Assembly (NCBI RefSeq): GCF_000160035.2
Contig: NZ_KI535369.1
Span: 1,733 to 65,732, forward strand
Length of the DNA stretch: 64,000 nucleotides
Reading direction: 5' to 3'
Source of the DNA: Catonella morbi ATCC 51271
Lineage (GTDB): Bacteria; Bacillota; Clostridia; Lachnospirales; Lachnospiraceae
Shown here: piece by piece, positions 38,518 through 46,300 of the stretch
Layout of the letters: every line of letters starts with the position of its first letter
Numbering within the stretch: the stretch's first letter is position 1
Made by a program: the position numbers and the translations under genes
The notes under the pieces: model-generated
Database searches by the model: none
What the model was told of the DNA's origin: nothing
The model's input: only the letters and a program-made list of their open reading frames with translations

Positions 38518-39014
38518 ATTTAAGCCAACTTTCCACAAGATACAGGATTAAGAAAATGGGAGAAGAGGATGCCTCAATTATTTTAAATTTGGAATATGGA
38601 AACCTTTTGTATTTTGAATATTGTCCACCTGAGCCTAGTATTGCAACTGTGCTTAACGATTTAAAAGCTTTACCGGATGGAAAAAGCTCTGATGATAAGT
38701 TTTATATAGGGTTTTTTAATAATAATAACTTAGTTGCAATCATGGATTTTATTGTTTCTTTTCCGGAAGAAGACACCATCTTTATAGGATTGTTTATGAT
38801 GGATATTAAAGAGTCCGGAAAAGGAAAAGGGAGTTTTATAATAAATGAGATTTTAACTGCATTTAAGAAAGAAGGATATAAAAAAGTAAGACTTGCATAT
38901 ATGAAAGGAAATTCTCAAAGCAGGAGATTTTGGGAGAAATGTGGTTTTACCGAGACCGGAATTGAAAAAGAAAATAATCATGGAATTGCGGTAGTTTTGG
39001 AAAAAATATTGTAA
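38511..39014 (+). CDS. GNAT family N-acetyltransferase
   Basis: The 167-residue enzyme shows IFIGLFMMDIKESGKGKGS, the acetyl-CoA loop region, and RLAYMKGNSQSRRFWEKCGF, the usual final strand-helix. It resembles the ribosomal-protein or antibiotic-acetylating subgroups only in general outline. It overlaps the hydrolase gene by seven bases and is followed by two more GNAT genes, making a run of three. Confidence 0.78.
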   Translation: MLNLSQLSTRYRIKKMGEEDASIILNLEYGNLLYFEYCPPEPSIATVLNDLKALPDGKSSDDKFYIGFFNNNNLVAIMDFIVSFPEEDTIFIGLFMMDIKESGKGKGSFIINEILTAFKKEGYKKVRLAYMKGNSQSRRFWEKCGFTETGIEKENNHGIAVVLEKIL

Positions 39015-39058
39015 TGATATCCTTACGAATTACAAATTAGAAGTTGTAGAGGCAGAGT

Positions 39059-39499
39059 ATGAATATTTCAGAAATGAATTTGAATGATATTGAAAGTGTT
39101 TTGACTTTATATATTGATTATTATAATAACTATGAAAACTGTTGCTGGACTGAGAAAACAGCAAAAAAAAGGATTCAACAAGTATTATCTATGATTGATT
39201 CCTTCTCATTAATAATGAAAAATGAACAAGATATTGTAATTGGTTTTGCTATGGGATATTTTAAACAGTATGATAATATTGTAGGATATTCCTTGGAAGA
39301 AATTATTATTTCTGCTGATTATCAGCATAAAGGTTTTGGAAGCATACTGTTAAAAGAGATTGAGACCAAAGTTAAAGAGAAGGGGGCTTATTGCGTAGAA
39401 TTACAGGCAGTAAATGATGAATTACATGAAAAATATTACAATAAAGCAGGATATAAAAATGCTGCTAATTTTATAATGAAAGTAAAATGGTTTGAATAA
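39059..39499 (+). CDS. GNAT family N-acetyltransferase
   Basis: The 146-residue protein has the GNAT beta-bulge and loop in LEEIIISADYQHKGFGSILL (about residues 85-100) and the final VELQAVNDELHEKYYNKAGY. The substrate is unknown. It is the second of three consecutive GNAT genes that differ clearly from each other in sequence, so they are not recent tandem duplicates. Confidence 0.78.
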   Translation: MNISEMNLNDIESVLTLYIDYYNNYENCCWTEKTAKKRIQQVLSMIDSFSLIMKNEQDIVIGFAMGYFKQYDNIVGYSLEEIIISADYQHKGFGSILLKEIETKVKEKGAYCVELQAVNDELHEKYYNKAGYKNAANFIMKVKWFE

Positions 39500-39549
39500 G
39501 ATAACATCGTTTTATAAAAGTTAAAAATAAAATACTGTAGGATAGAATT

Positions 39550-39993
39550 ATGAAAATATTGGAAATTAGTAAAAATAAAAAACAGTATATGGAGCTTCTG
39601 TTTCTTGCTGATGAGCAGGAAGATATGATTGATAAATATATCAATAGGGGAACAATGTATATTTTAGATGATAACGGTGTTAAAGCTGAATGTGTAGTCA
39701 CAGATGAGGGAAATGGGATTCTTGAAATAAAAAATATTGCCACTAATCCGAAGTTTCAGGGAATGGGTTATGGCAAAAGCCTGATTGATTTTGTTGCTAA
39801 TAAATATAAAAATAAATTTTCTGTATTACAAGTCGGTACCGGGGATAGTCCTGCAACTATTGGTTTTTATATAAAGTGTGGATTTTCTCATTCACATATT
39901 ATCAAAAATTTTTTTACAGATAATTATAATCATCCAATATATGAAGAAGGAGTTAAATTGGTTGATATGATATATTTGCGTAGAGTTTTATAA
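39550..39993 (+). CDS. GNAT family N-acetyltransferase (YvbK-like)
   Basis: The 147-residue protein has KNIATNPKFQGMGYGKSLI, a well-formed acetyl-CoA loop, followed by VGTGDSPATIGFYIKCGF and the tail YEEGVKLVDMIYLRRVL. This combination is typical of the YvbK-like GNAT group in Firmicutes. Targets are not known. It is the third GNAT in the row. Confidence 0.8.
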   Translation: MKILEISKNKKQYMELLFLADEQEDMIDKYINRGTMYILDDNGVKAECVVTDEGNGILEIKNIATNPKFQGMGYGKSLIDFVANKYKNKFSVLQVGTGDSPATIGFYIKCGFSHSHIIKNFFTDNYNHPIYEEGVKLVDMIYLRRVL

Positions 39994-40073
39994 ATTCAAA
40001 GTTGTAGAAATAGAAAAATATTTATAATACTATGTGTTTGTAAAAGAGAATGAGAAATAGGAGGTTGAGATTA

Positions 40074-40589
40074 ATGATTGTTTTAATTACAGGTGCATCA
40101 CATACGGGGAAGACTGCACTTGCTCAAAAATTGCTTGAAAAATATAAATATCCGTATTTCTCAATCGACCATTTAAAAATGGGATTAATTCGCAGCGGTT
40201 ATACGGAATTTACTCCGATGAGTGATGACAGGGAGCTTACAAAATATTTGTGGCCAATTGTGTGTGGGATAATAAAAACTGCTATAGAAAACAAGCAAAA
40301 TCTTATTATTGAGGGCTGTTACATTCCTTTTTCCTGGGCTGATAGTTTTGAAAAAGAATATCTGGATAATATAAGATACTATTGCCTTGTAATGAGTGAG
40401 AAATACATAAAAAATCATTTCTCCGATATAAAAAGATATGCAAATGTTATTGAAATACGTATAGATGATGAATGGTGCACTTTGGAAACGGTGTTGGCTG
40501 ATAATGTACAGATGTTGGCAGATGCAGAAAAACACAAGGCTAATTATGTGCTTATTGATGATGGGTATGAAATAGATATTGATTTATAA
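40074..40589 (+). CDS. P-loop nucleoside/small-molecule kinase-like protein
   Basis: This protein of about 171 residues starts with a Walker A loop, LITGASHTGKTALAQKLLEKY, followed by a short strand and DHLKMGL. It ends in LIDDGYEID, an adenylate-kinase-like layout. It resembles the AAA/zeta-toxin/2-phosphoglycerate-kinase-like families that phosphorylate small molecules; the substrate is unclear. I chose the ATG at 40074 since AGGAGG lies about eight bases upstream; eight extra codons are possible. Confidence 0.7.
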   Translation: MIVLITGASHTGKTALAQKLLEKYKYPYFSIDHLKMGLIRSGYTEFTPMSDDRELTKYLWPIVCGIIKTAIENKQNLIIEGCYIPFSWADSFEKEYLDNIRYYCLVMSEKYIKNHFSDIKRYANVIEIRIDDEWCTLETVLADNVQMLADAEKHKANYVLIDDGYEIDIDL

Positions 40590-40659
40590 CTTTATATTTA
40601 TCGGTTTGACAGGTTGAATAAGAAATTGATAAATTTACGATATTTTGGAGGAGAAAATA

Positions 40660-40935
40660 ATGGCTTACGTATACTTAATGGATAATAAGAAAATATTAAA
40701 CATGGAAATAGTAAAAAGGCATGTCGGGTATTTAAAAGAATTAGATGATTTGGGAAAACTGATATTGTGTGGGCCGTTTACTGATTATGATGGCGGAATT
40801 GTAATATTGGAGTGCAGAGATATTGAGGAGGCAAGAGCGATTGCGGAGTCTGATCCTTTTATAAAAGATGGATATAAGACTTTTGAACTTCGAACCTTAA
40901 ATATTGCAAATAAAGATAATAATTATGGGATTTAA
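40660..40935 (+). CDS. YciI-like protein
   Basis: The 91-residue protein follows the YciI/YCII pattern: an N-terminal strand with a conserved His (VKRHVGYLKELDDLGKLIL), CGPFTDYDGGIVILE and a DPFIKDGYKTFELR end. YciI folds are dimeric ferredoxin-like; in some relatives the His-Asp pair is catalytic. The function of stand-alone copies is unknown. GGAGG precedes the chosen ATG; a longer frame adds five codons. Confidence 0.78.
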   Translation: MAYVYLMDNKKILNMEIVKRHVGYLKELDDLGKLILCGPFTDYDGGIVILECRDIEEARAIAESDPFIKDGYKTFELRTLNIANKDNNYGI

Positions 40936-40962
40936 TACAGCTTAATAAAGTGTTGCTTTGAA

Positions 40963-41142
40963 GTGTATTATTTAAAGGAGAAGGACAGGGCAGAAAGAGA
41001 TATATTAGAAGCATTTTTTAAGGCTGAAAATGAACGTAATTGGGAACAATACCGGAAGTTTCTCCATCCGAAAATATCTTGGGAATTATTTGACAAAGAA
41101 GAGGATTGTTGGTATAGAGGATATGAATTTATCTTGAAATAA
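40963..41142 (+). pseudogene. Truncated NTF2-like (SnoaL-like) gene
   Basis: About 59 codons from a GTG encode KDRAERDILEAFFKAENER, NWEQYRKFLHPKISWEL and WYRGYEFILK, and then stop. This is the first half of an NTF2/SnoaL-like fold, which normally needs about 110-130 residues. There is no clear ribosome site before the GTG. It is best read as a 3'-truncated remnant. Confidence 0.6.
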
Positions 41143-41160
41143 ATTTAGGGAGTTATAACT

Positions 41161-41598
41161 ATGGTTAGAGAAGCGGTTAAAGAGGATTTGTTTGAAATAT
41201 TAAACTTATATCTGTTTTTGCATGAGGATAATGTGCCGGAAGATTCAGAGCATTTACAGAAAACATGGAAGGTCATCCTTGAAGATGTTAATCATCATAT
41301 TATTGTTAATGAGATTGATGGGAAAATAATATCATCCTGTGAGTGCGTTATCATACCAAATTTGACAAGAAATATAAGACCATATGCATTTATTGAAAAT
41401 GTAGTTACAAATGAAGCATACAGAGGAAAAGGCTATTCCACAGAATGTCTTGATTATGCCAAGGCAATAGCAATTAAGAGCAACTGCTATAAGATGATGC
41501 TTTTAACCGGCACAAAAAATGAAAGTATTTTGGATTTTTACAGAAAAGCCGGATATAACAGTGAGGATAAGACAGCATTTATACAGTGGCTTGATTAG
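41161..41598 (+). CDS. GNAT family N-acetyltransferase
   Basis: The 145-residue protein has AFIENVVTNEAYRGKGYSTE, an orthodox acetyl-CoA loop, then LLTGTKNESILDFYRKAGY, the conserved final helix with Tyr. The pattern is close to glucosamine-phosphate-acetyltransferase-like small GNATs, but the acceptor is unknown. It starts 18 bases after the truncated NTF2-like gene. Confidence 0.82.
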   Translation: MVREAVKEDLFEILNLYLFLHEDNVPEDSEHLQKTWKVILEDVNHHIIVNEIDGKIISSCECVIIPNLTRNIRPYAFIENVVTNEAYRGKGYSTECLDYAKAIAIKSNCYKMMLLTGTKNESILDFYRKAGYNSEDKTAFIQWLD

Positions 41599-41734
41599 TA
41601 TATAAATTTTTGTTAAACGGGATAGCAATGAAACCCTATCTTTTATTTACATTTAGTGTTATATTTGGAATAGGAGATATACTTATTATAGGCAAAGGTA
41701 GATTGTTAACAATTTAAGTAAAAGGAAGACACAT

Positions 41735-42172
41735 ATGAAAAAGAGAATATTATTTGCATTTTTTTCGATAGCCGTAATCTTGATTGTTGGTGAACGCATG
41801 TTTGGAAGTCCTTTGGTTAAGTATAATAATTATCATTTAAAACAGAATATGCAGACAATTTCAGAATCAGAGGTAACATTAAATTCAGTTGTCCCGTTTG
41901 AATGGGATACTGTTTATACATTTCCTCCGTATACATCTAAAGCAAAAATAGAAAAAATTATAGGATTTGAGAGTAATGAAATTAAAGAAACTGTGAATGA
42001 GGGAATGGTTAATCTTCTGTTTGTGAAAGGCAATACTGTTACCGGAAGTATTTGCGATTATTCTAAAAATCTTGGTTATAGCATTGAGTTTAAAGACAAG
42101 GTGAAGTTTAAGGATAATGTAGTATTTGAAGTTAATATCCAAGATGGAATGGTATCATTGACAAAGAAATAA
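41735..42172 (+). CDS. Hypothetical exported or membrane-anchored protein
   Basis: The 145-residue protein starts with a signal/anchor helix (KKRILFAFFSIAVILIVGE) and a soluble beta-rich domain containing FEWDTVYTFPPYTSKAKIEKIIG, reminiscent of a family of small Clostridia surface proteins. There is no lipobox. Function is not known. AAAGGAAG precedes the ATG. Confidence 0.6.
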   Translation: MKKRILFAFFSIAVILIVGERMFGSPLVKYNNYHLKQNMQTISESEVTLNSVVPFEWDTVYTFPPYTSKAKIEKIIGFESNEIKETVNEGMVNLLFVKGNTVTGSICDYSKNLGYSIEFKDKVKFKDNVVFEVNIQDGMVSLTKK

Positions 42173-42219
42173 ACTAAAAGTTGTAAAAGTAATAAGATAA
42201 ACCACGAAGGAAATCGGCT

Positions 42220-42450
42220 ATGGAGAAAGATTGCTCTCACCAACTTGAAAAAATGAATTTTATAGATAGGGCATTTGAACAAAACTTAAAAGGCGATGAT
42301 TTCTTGCAGGCTATGGCAGATATTTATTCAGAGCCGGAAGTATATAAAGAATTAAAAAAATATCCACGCTTTGTTGCAGATATAATTACTGTTATTGATT
42401 ATGATACTGCATTGCAAATGGATGGCTTGGATGATGGTTATTGGAAATGA
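42220..42450 (+). CDS. Short hypothetical protein, possibly truncated
   Basis: The 76-residue acidic protein contains FVADIITVIDYDTALQMDGLDD, a sequence that in longer relatives sits in the middle of a DMP19-like protein, so this may be a C-terminally shortened copy. Its stop overlaps the next ATG (ATGA), the first of two such overlaps in a row, giving a three-gene coupled set of tiny proteins (42220-42925). Confidence 0.5.
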   Translation: MEKDCSHQLEKMNFIDRAFEQNLKGDDFLQAMADIYSEPEVYKELKKYPRFVADIITVIDYDTALQMDGLDDGYWK

Positions 42451-42701
42451 AAAATATAGAAATTATATATAAAGGTCAAAGCTTAACTTTAACCAGATTT
42501 TGGGGAAACGAAAAGCTTTGTTTATGGATTAAAAATCCGAGTCAGAGAGATATGCCTAAAATGGAATTTGTCGGGGGATATCCGGATGAATGGTGTATTT
42601 TTATAGAAAATTTGACAGATGATGAAAAAAGACAGATTACGGATGTGAACGGAGAGCTGTTGGATGTGGACAGTATATTAGAAAGCGAAGAAATATTATG
42701 A
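42447..42701 (+). CDS. Small hypothetical acidic protein
   Basis: The protein of about 84 residues has beta-strand character (KNIEIIYKGQSLTLTRFWG, then EWCIFIENLTDDEKRQIT) and a strongly acidic tail. No family is recognised. It is coupled by ATGA overlaps to the genes on both sides. The ATG at 42447 is preferred to the TTG six bases before. Confidence 0.5.
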   Translation: MKNIEIIYKGQSLTLTRFWGNEKLCLWIKNPSQRDMPKMEFVGGYPDEWCIFIENLTDDEKRQITDVNGELLDVDSILESEEIL

Positions 42702-42925
42702 AGATGGAAATTGGGAAGACTTATATTGTCAAAAAAGATATTTTTGATTTTTTAAAAGGAGAAATCTTGTTATTAGAAGATAAAGGCTATCAGGCTTACT
42801 ATGGTGAGCATAATTTTGTTTTCGTTAATGAAGAAAAACAAAAAAAGTGGCTGATTCTGCGAGATCATTCAGATGAGGACATAAAAATATATTCTCACTT
42901 GGAAGAATATTTTGAAGAAAAATGA
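42698..42925 (+). CDS. Small hypothetical protein
   Basis: The 75-residue protein reads MKMEIGKTYIVKKDIFDF, then GYQAYYGEHNFVFVNEEKQ and SHLEEYFEEK. The opening resembles small SH3-like beta barrels. It is the last of three overlapping tiny genes and may belong with them as an immunity-type cassette. The family is not identified. Confidence 0.5.
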   Translation: MKMEIGKTYIVKKDIFDFLKGEILLLEDKGYQAYYGEHNFVFVNEEKQKKWLILRDHSDEDIKIYSHLEEYFEEK

Positions 42926-42943
42926 AGATTAGGAGAGCAAATT

Positions 42944-43124
42944 ATGCCTGTTTTAACTGAAAAACAAATAGAATATGCAACTGGGCTCAGGATCAAGTGT
43001 AGATAGTATAGAATCTATTACAGAATTAAAAAACTTAGTAGCCTTATCAGTAGAGAATTTTCAAAAAATTGAGGATTACAGCTTGCTTACCAAGCTTAAA
43101 AATTTGGAGAGCCTTTCCATTTGA
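42944..43124 (+). pseudogene. Remnant of a leucine-rich-repeat gene
   Basis: After AGGAG an ATG starts MPVLTEKQIEYATGL, which stops after 20 codons. Continuing in another frame gives ITELKNLVALSVENF and LLTKLKNLESLSI, spaced as two leucine-rich repeats, then TGA at 43122-43124. A start, a frameshift and a few repeats are all that is left of a longer LRR gene. Confidence 0.6.
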
Positions 43125-43177
43125 CTTAAAAAAGTGTTTATAATGAAATTTTTGAAAATAGCAGGAGGAGATAGAAA

Positions 43178-43636
43178 ATGCTTAAAATAGGAGGAAAATA
43201 TTCATTTGAGGATAATCTGTCAAACAGACAGAGCTGTCTGATGTTCTTTAAGGAAGATGAGCTTGTGTCATGGTCAGTAGATATTGGATTTAAAGAAGGA
43301 AATTTTGGTGATGAAACAGTAGCTCCTGCTATTTGTATTAATCCGATAGATACAGATAAAAATTCAGCAGAAGAATTAGTTGGGGAAAAATTCAGAGTAA
43401 CTACAGTAGAAGAATGTGATGACAGAGAAGATACATTTTATATTTATGAATCTGAACCAATGGTTTCATATGAGTTGGAAGTACTTGAAATAAAGGAGGG
43501 TAAGGCTCATATCAGATGCAGTGGTATAATGATAGCAGATGGGTATTCTGATCCTTATGTGCAGGAAACATTTGAAATAGACAGTCTGATACCGATTATT
43601 GAATCAGTTAACGATTGGGCAAAATTTGAGAATTGA
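43178..43636 (+). CDS. Hypothetical protein, possible immunity-like
   Basis: The 152-residue acidic protein is beta-rich (SCLMFFKEDELVSWSVDIGF; YELEVLEIKEGKAHIRCSG) with no membrane segment. Size, charge and context fit small immunity proteins, but no named family is recognised. A good GGAGG precedes the ATG. Confidence 0.55.
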   Translation: MLKIGGKYSFEDNLSNRQSCLMFFKEDELVSWSVDIGFKEGNFGDETVAPAICINPIDTDKNSAEELVGEKFRVTTVEECDDREDTFYIYESEPMVSYELEVLEIKEGKAHIRCSGIMIADGYSDPYVQETFEIDSLIPIIESVNDWAKFEN

Positions 43637-43685
43637 TAGTATTTTCTATGGTTTAGAAACTGAAGGAATTGAAAAAGGCGGTATT

Positions 43686-43889
43686 ATGAGTGAGTTAAGA
43701 GAAAAGACTTTGGTTACAACCAGAGAAGAGGTAACAAGTGAGTATCCGTTTCATGGTGATCTGCCTATGATATATTTAGGTGAGATAGCCAATATGAAGG
43801 AGCATGGAATATTTGTAGGTAAATCGGGGAAATGCTATTTTGGGTATCATATTTCTAATTTTAGAGAATTAAGCGAAGAAGAAGTATAG
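43686..43889 (+). CDS. Short SMI1/KNR4-like (SUKH) C-terminal fragment protein
   Basis: The 67-residue product reads FHGDLPMIYLGEIANMKEHG, then GKCYFGYHISNFRELSEEEV, matching the last third of SUKH proteins, where YLGEI and GYH-x-x-NFREL are characteristic. The N-terminal part of a normal SUKH domain is missing, so it may be a truncated gene. It overlaps nothing and ends eight bases before the next start. Confidence 0.5.
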   Translation: MSELREKTLVTTREEVTSEYPFHGDLPMIYLGEIANMKEHGIFVGKSGKCYFGYHISNFRELSEEEV

Positions 43890-43897
43890 AAATTGGG

Positions 43898-44533
43898 GTG
43901 ACGATAACTCTAAATTTATGTAATGCAGAATATGAGCAGGAAAATGAATGGACAAATAATGATATGAAAGAGTATAAGCTTAGAGGTTATAACCGGATTA
44001 AAAGATTTATTATTGACCTGATTATATTTTTATTAAGAGATGCAATACCGATATTGGGTGCTGTTTTGGCAATGTCTGCAGTTATCGGAACTGCGTTATG
44101 GTTAGTTGTGGATAATATAATATTATTGCTGTTTTTGGCTGTAGCTGCATTATTTATTTTAATATCTGTTCAATATTTGATTTCTAAAATAATCAGCAGA
44201 CAGGTTGAAAAACTATATGGAAAACAAGAGTTGTATTTGATTAATAATAGATTGTATTTTACTAAAGATGTAAGAAGTCGTTTTAACCGTAAAATCAGCT
44301 GTATTAAAATTCTTGAAATCTATCAGGTAAAGAAAACAAAGTTTTACCTGGAGATTGATTGCAGTTGCAATAAAAGTGAAAAATACTGTAATGTGGGAGA
44401 GGATATTGAGCATAATTTGGAAAAATTGAGACAGGATGAAGAAAAATTAATAAAAGTAAAAGAAATACTATTAATCAAAAGGCAATATGACAACCAAACA
44501 GAGAAAACCATAGAAGATATATTTAATTGTTAG
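43898..44533 (+). CDS. Hypothetical two-span membrane protein
   Basis: The 211-residue protein begins at a GTG and has a long hydrophobic pair of helices (about residues 36-70 and 72-92). A basic cytosolic domain (SKIISRQVEKLYGKQELYL ...) follows, ending in a coiled-coil-like segment (EDIEHNLEKLRQDEEKLIK). The function is unknown. A hairpin follows its stop. Confidence 0.5.
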   Translation: MTITLNLCNAEYEQENEWTNNDMKEYKLRGYNRIKRFIIDLIIFLLRDAIPILGAVLAMSAVIGTALWLVVDNIILLLFLAVAALFILISVQYLISKIISRQVEKLYGKQELYLINNRLYFTKDVRSRFNRKISCIKILEIYQVKKTKFYLEIDCSCNKSEKYCNVGEDIEHNLEKLRQDEEKLIKVKEILLIKRQYDNQTEKTIEDIFNC

Positions 44534-44540
44534 CTGTATT

Positions 44541-44573
44541 TGCCTATATTGAAAGTGAACTTTCATATAGGCA
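44541..44573 (+). terminator. Hairpin after the membrane-protein gene
   Basis: TGCCTATATTGAAAG pairs with CTTTCATATAGGCA with one bulged base. No strong T-run follows, so termination is probable but not certain. Confidence 0.5.
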
Positions 44574-44599
44574 ACATAAGCTAACAATCTTAATAACTA

Positions 44600-44663
44600 T
44601 AAATCAAATTATAAATATTTTGAAATCGTTTGGAATTGATTGGTTTGATTTATATCAAAGATA
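44600..44663 (+). pseudogene. C-terminal remnant of an immunity-type gene
   Basis: Read in one frame this gives NQIINILKSFGIDWFDLYQR and a stop. An almost identical tail (NKIINVLKAFGIEW) lies at about 45882-45923. Both look like the 3' ends of related lost genes. Confidence 0.4.
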
Positions 44664-44673
44664 GGAGGAAGTT

Positions 44674-45390
44674 ATGCATGAATACTACCATAAGAACAAA
44701 GCTAAACTAAAAAAAGATATGAACAAAATGCTGTCTTTAATATCGGGTGAGCTTGAGGAAGCAAGTGGCAAGAAGTATAAGGAAATAATTGAAGAAATAT
44801 GGATATATTATGAGAATGAATTACTGGATAAATTTCCGTATATTGGGGGAGATAAGGTAAGCGGTACCCGCGATTTGACAGGGGCATATTGTTTTGTTGC
44901 TATGGGAGAGGTGTTAAAAAAATACGGAACCGGTATTGATGAAATCGGAAAAATAATGGTGTTATCCTATGAACGGCTTGCATATAAGATGTCTCCTATT
45001 GTTCGTAAGATATTTAGAAAACTTGCAAAAAATACTAAACTGTTAAATAAAATATTCTTAAAAAGAGATGCTAAAAATGAAAAAAATGTATCGAAGTATC
45101 CCGACAGTTTTAAGACAAAAACTAAAATTCCGCCTGAAGAGGGATATGATTTCAGCTTCCATAATATTGCCTGCCCTTTAGCAAACTTCGCAAAACAATA
45201 CGGATATGAAGAATATATGCCTTATCTTTGCAATCTGGACTATGTTATGCTTGGAGTAATGGGGATACCGCTGTTTCGTGAGCATACCTGTTTTGAAGAT
45301 GGGGACTATTGTGATTTTAAAATTAAAAATGATGCTAAGCCACTTCCATACTGGCCACCGGTATTTAGGCAGGAAGAAGGTTATAAATAA
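44674..45390 (+). CDS. L-2-amino-thiazoline-4-carboxylic acid hydrolase family protein
   Basis: The 238-residue protein belongs to the ATC hydrolase family: LSYERLAYKMSPIVRKI, then FHNIACPLANFAKQYGYEEYMPYLC, LDYVMLGVMGIPLFREHTC and a terminal GDYCDFKIK. The founding enzyme opens ATC to cysteine derivatives. Most Clostridia members are uncharacterised and the conserved Cys-His-Cys pattern suggests a metal or thiol site. The start has TAGGAGG. Confidence 0.78.
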   Translation: MHEYYHKNKAKLKKDMNKMLSLISGELEEASGKKYKEIIEEIWIYYENELLDKFPYIGGDKVSGTRDLTGAYCFVAMGEVLKKYGTGIDEIGKIMVLSYERLAYKMSPIVRKIFRKLAKNTKLLNKIFLKRDAKNEKNVSKYPDSFKTKTKIPPEEGYDFSFHNIACPLANFAKQYGYEEYMPYLCNLDYVMLGVMGIPLFREHTCFEDGDYCDFKIKNDAKPLPYWPPVFRQEEGYK

Positions 45391-45477
45391 TTCGGAATAA
45401 TAAACAATGGACTAATAGGGGAGTATAATTGAGAAAAATTGGAATATAAAAATGAAGATATGAAGGAGTTTTTTACA

Positions 45478-45810
45478 ATGAATAATCAGATAGATTTTGT
45501 ACTACCTGCTTTATATGATAAGTTTTTATCAGAAATGGGTGAGGATGGAGAATTTATAATAGAGAATACCGGTATCATTTTATATTCAAAGGCAGATTTG
45601 GTGGAAAGAAATACTACTTATCAGATAGAAGAATGGGAGCCGGATTTTTTTATGATTGGACAGGACGGTGATTTGGCTTTCTTTATAAAAAAAGATTCTG
45701 ATGATACTATTTATATGAATGATTTGGGAGCTTTGGGTTCGATTGAAATGAAGCGTACAGCCTCAGATGTATATGAGTTTGTTAAACATTCAGGTGAGGA
45801 TTTTGATTAG
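45478..45810 (+). CDS. SMI1/KNR4 (SUKH) family protein
   Basis: This protein of about 110 residues has LPALYDKFLSEMGEDGEF, then ILYSKADLVERNTTYQ and FFMIGQDGDLAFFIKK, the ordered SUKH motifs. SUKH proteins are the largest superfamily of bacterial toxin-immunity proteins (family knowledge). I chose the ATG with AAGGAG nine bases upstream; an upstream TTG start at 45439 would add 13 residues. The protein is soluble. Confidence 0.75.
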   Translation: MNNQIDFVLPALYDKFLSEMGEDGEFIIENTGIILYSKADLVERNTTYQIEEWEPDFFMIGQDGDLAFFIKKDSDDTIYMNDLGALGSIEMKRTASDVYEFVKHSGEDFD

Positions 45811-45929
45811 GGTGTAAATGATGATGAGAGTAGGGGATATAATGAAATGTTCAAAGTACACAAGTTTGAAAAATGAAATAACAAAATTATAAATGTTTTG
45901 AAAGCGTTTGGGATTGAGTGGAGAAAGAA

Positions 45930-46277
45930 ATGGAATTTGATGAAAGCTTACAGCAATATGTTTACAGTTGTGAAGATTTGATTTTTTCTTGGGATGAGGA
46001 GCCGAAAGGCGAAGATATAAACATAGTTAAAATTTTATCAAAGAACTATAAAGATAATTTTGATAAAATAATTGATTTTATGCTGCCTGACCTTAGGGAA
46101 ATGTATGGAGATATCAGTAGGGAAGATGTGAAGACTAATCTTGGAAAACCTATTATAGACTATAATCAGGGAACTGTGAGCTATTGTGACCAGACCTTTG
46201 ATGATTGGCATATATTTGAGTTTGAATTTTTGGATGGAAAATTTGAAAAATTAGAGCATTTTTCAGTTAACGGATGA
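45930..46277 (+). CDS. Hypothetical acidic protein, possible immunity-like
   Basis: The product of about 115 residues has SLQQYVYSCEDLIFSWDEEP, a helical middle (YKDNFDKIIDFMLPDLREMYG) and a strand-rich end (CDQTFDDWHIFEFEFLDGKF). It looks like the DUF2004/DUF2262-adjacent small proteins, and it overlaps the DUF2262 gene that follows, which supports a link. The assignment is tentative. ATG at 45930 has GGAG upstream. Confidence 0.5.
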   Translation: MEFDESLQQYVYSCEDLIFSWDEEPKGEDINIVKILSKNYKDNFDKIIDFMLPDLREMYGDISREDVKTNLGKPIIDYNQGTVSYCDQTFDDWHIFEFEFLDGKFEKLEHFSVNG

Positions 46278-46300
46278 TTGGATTTTACCGGAGGAAAATA

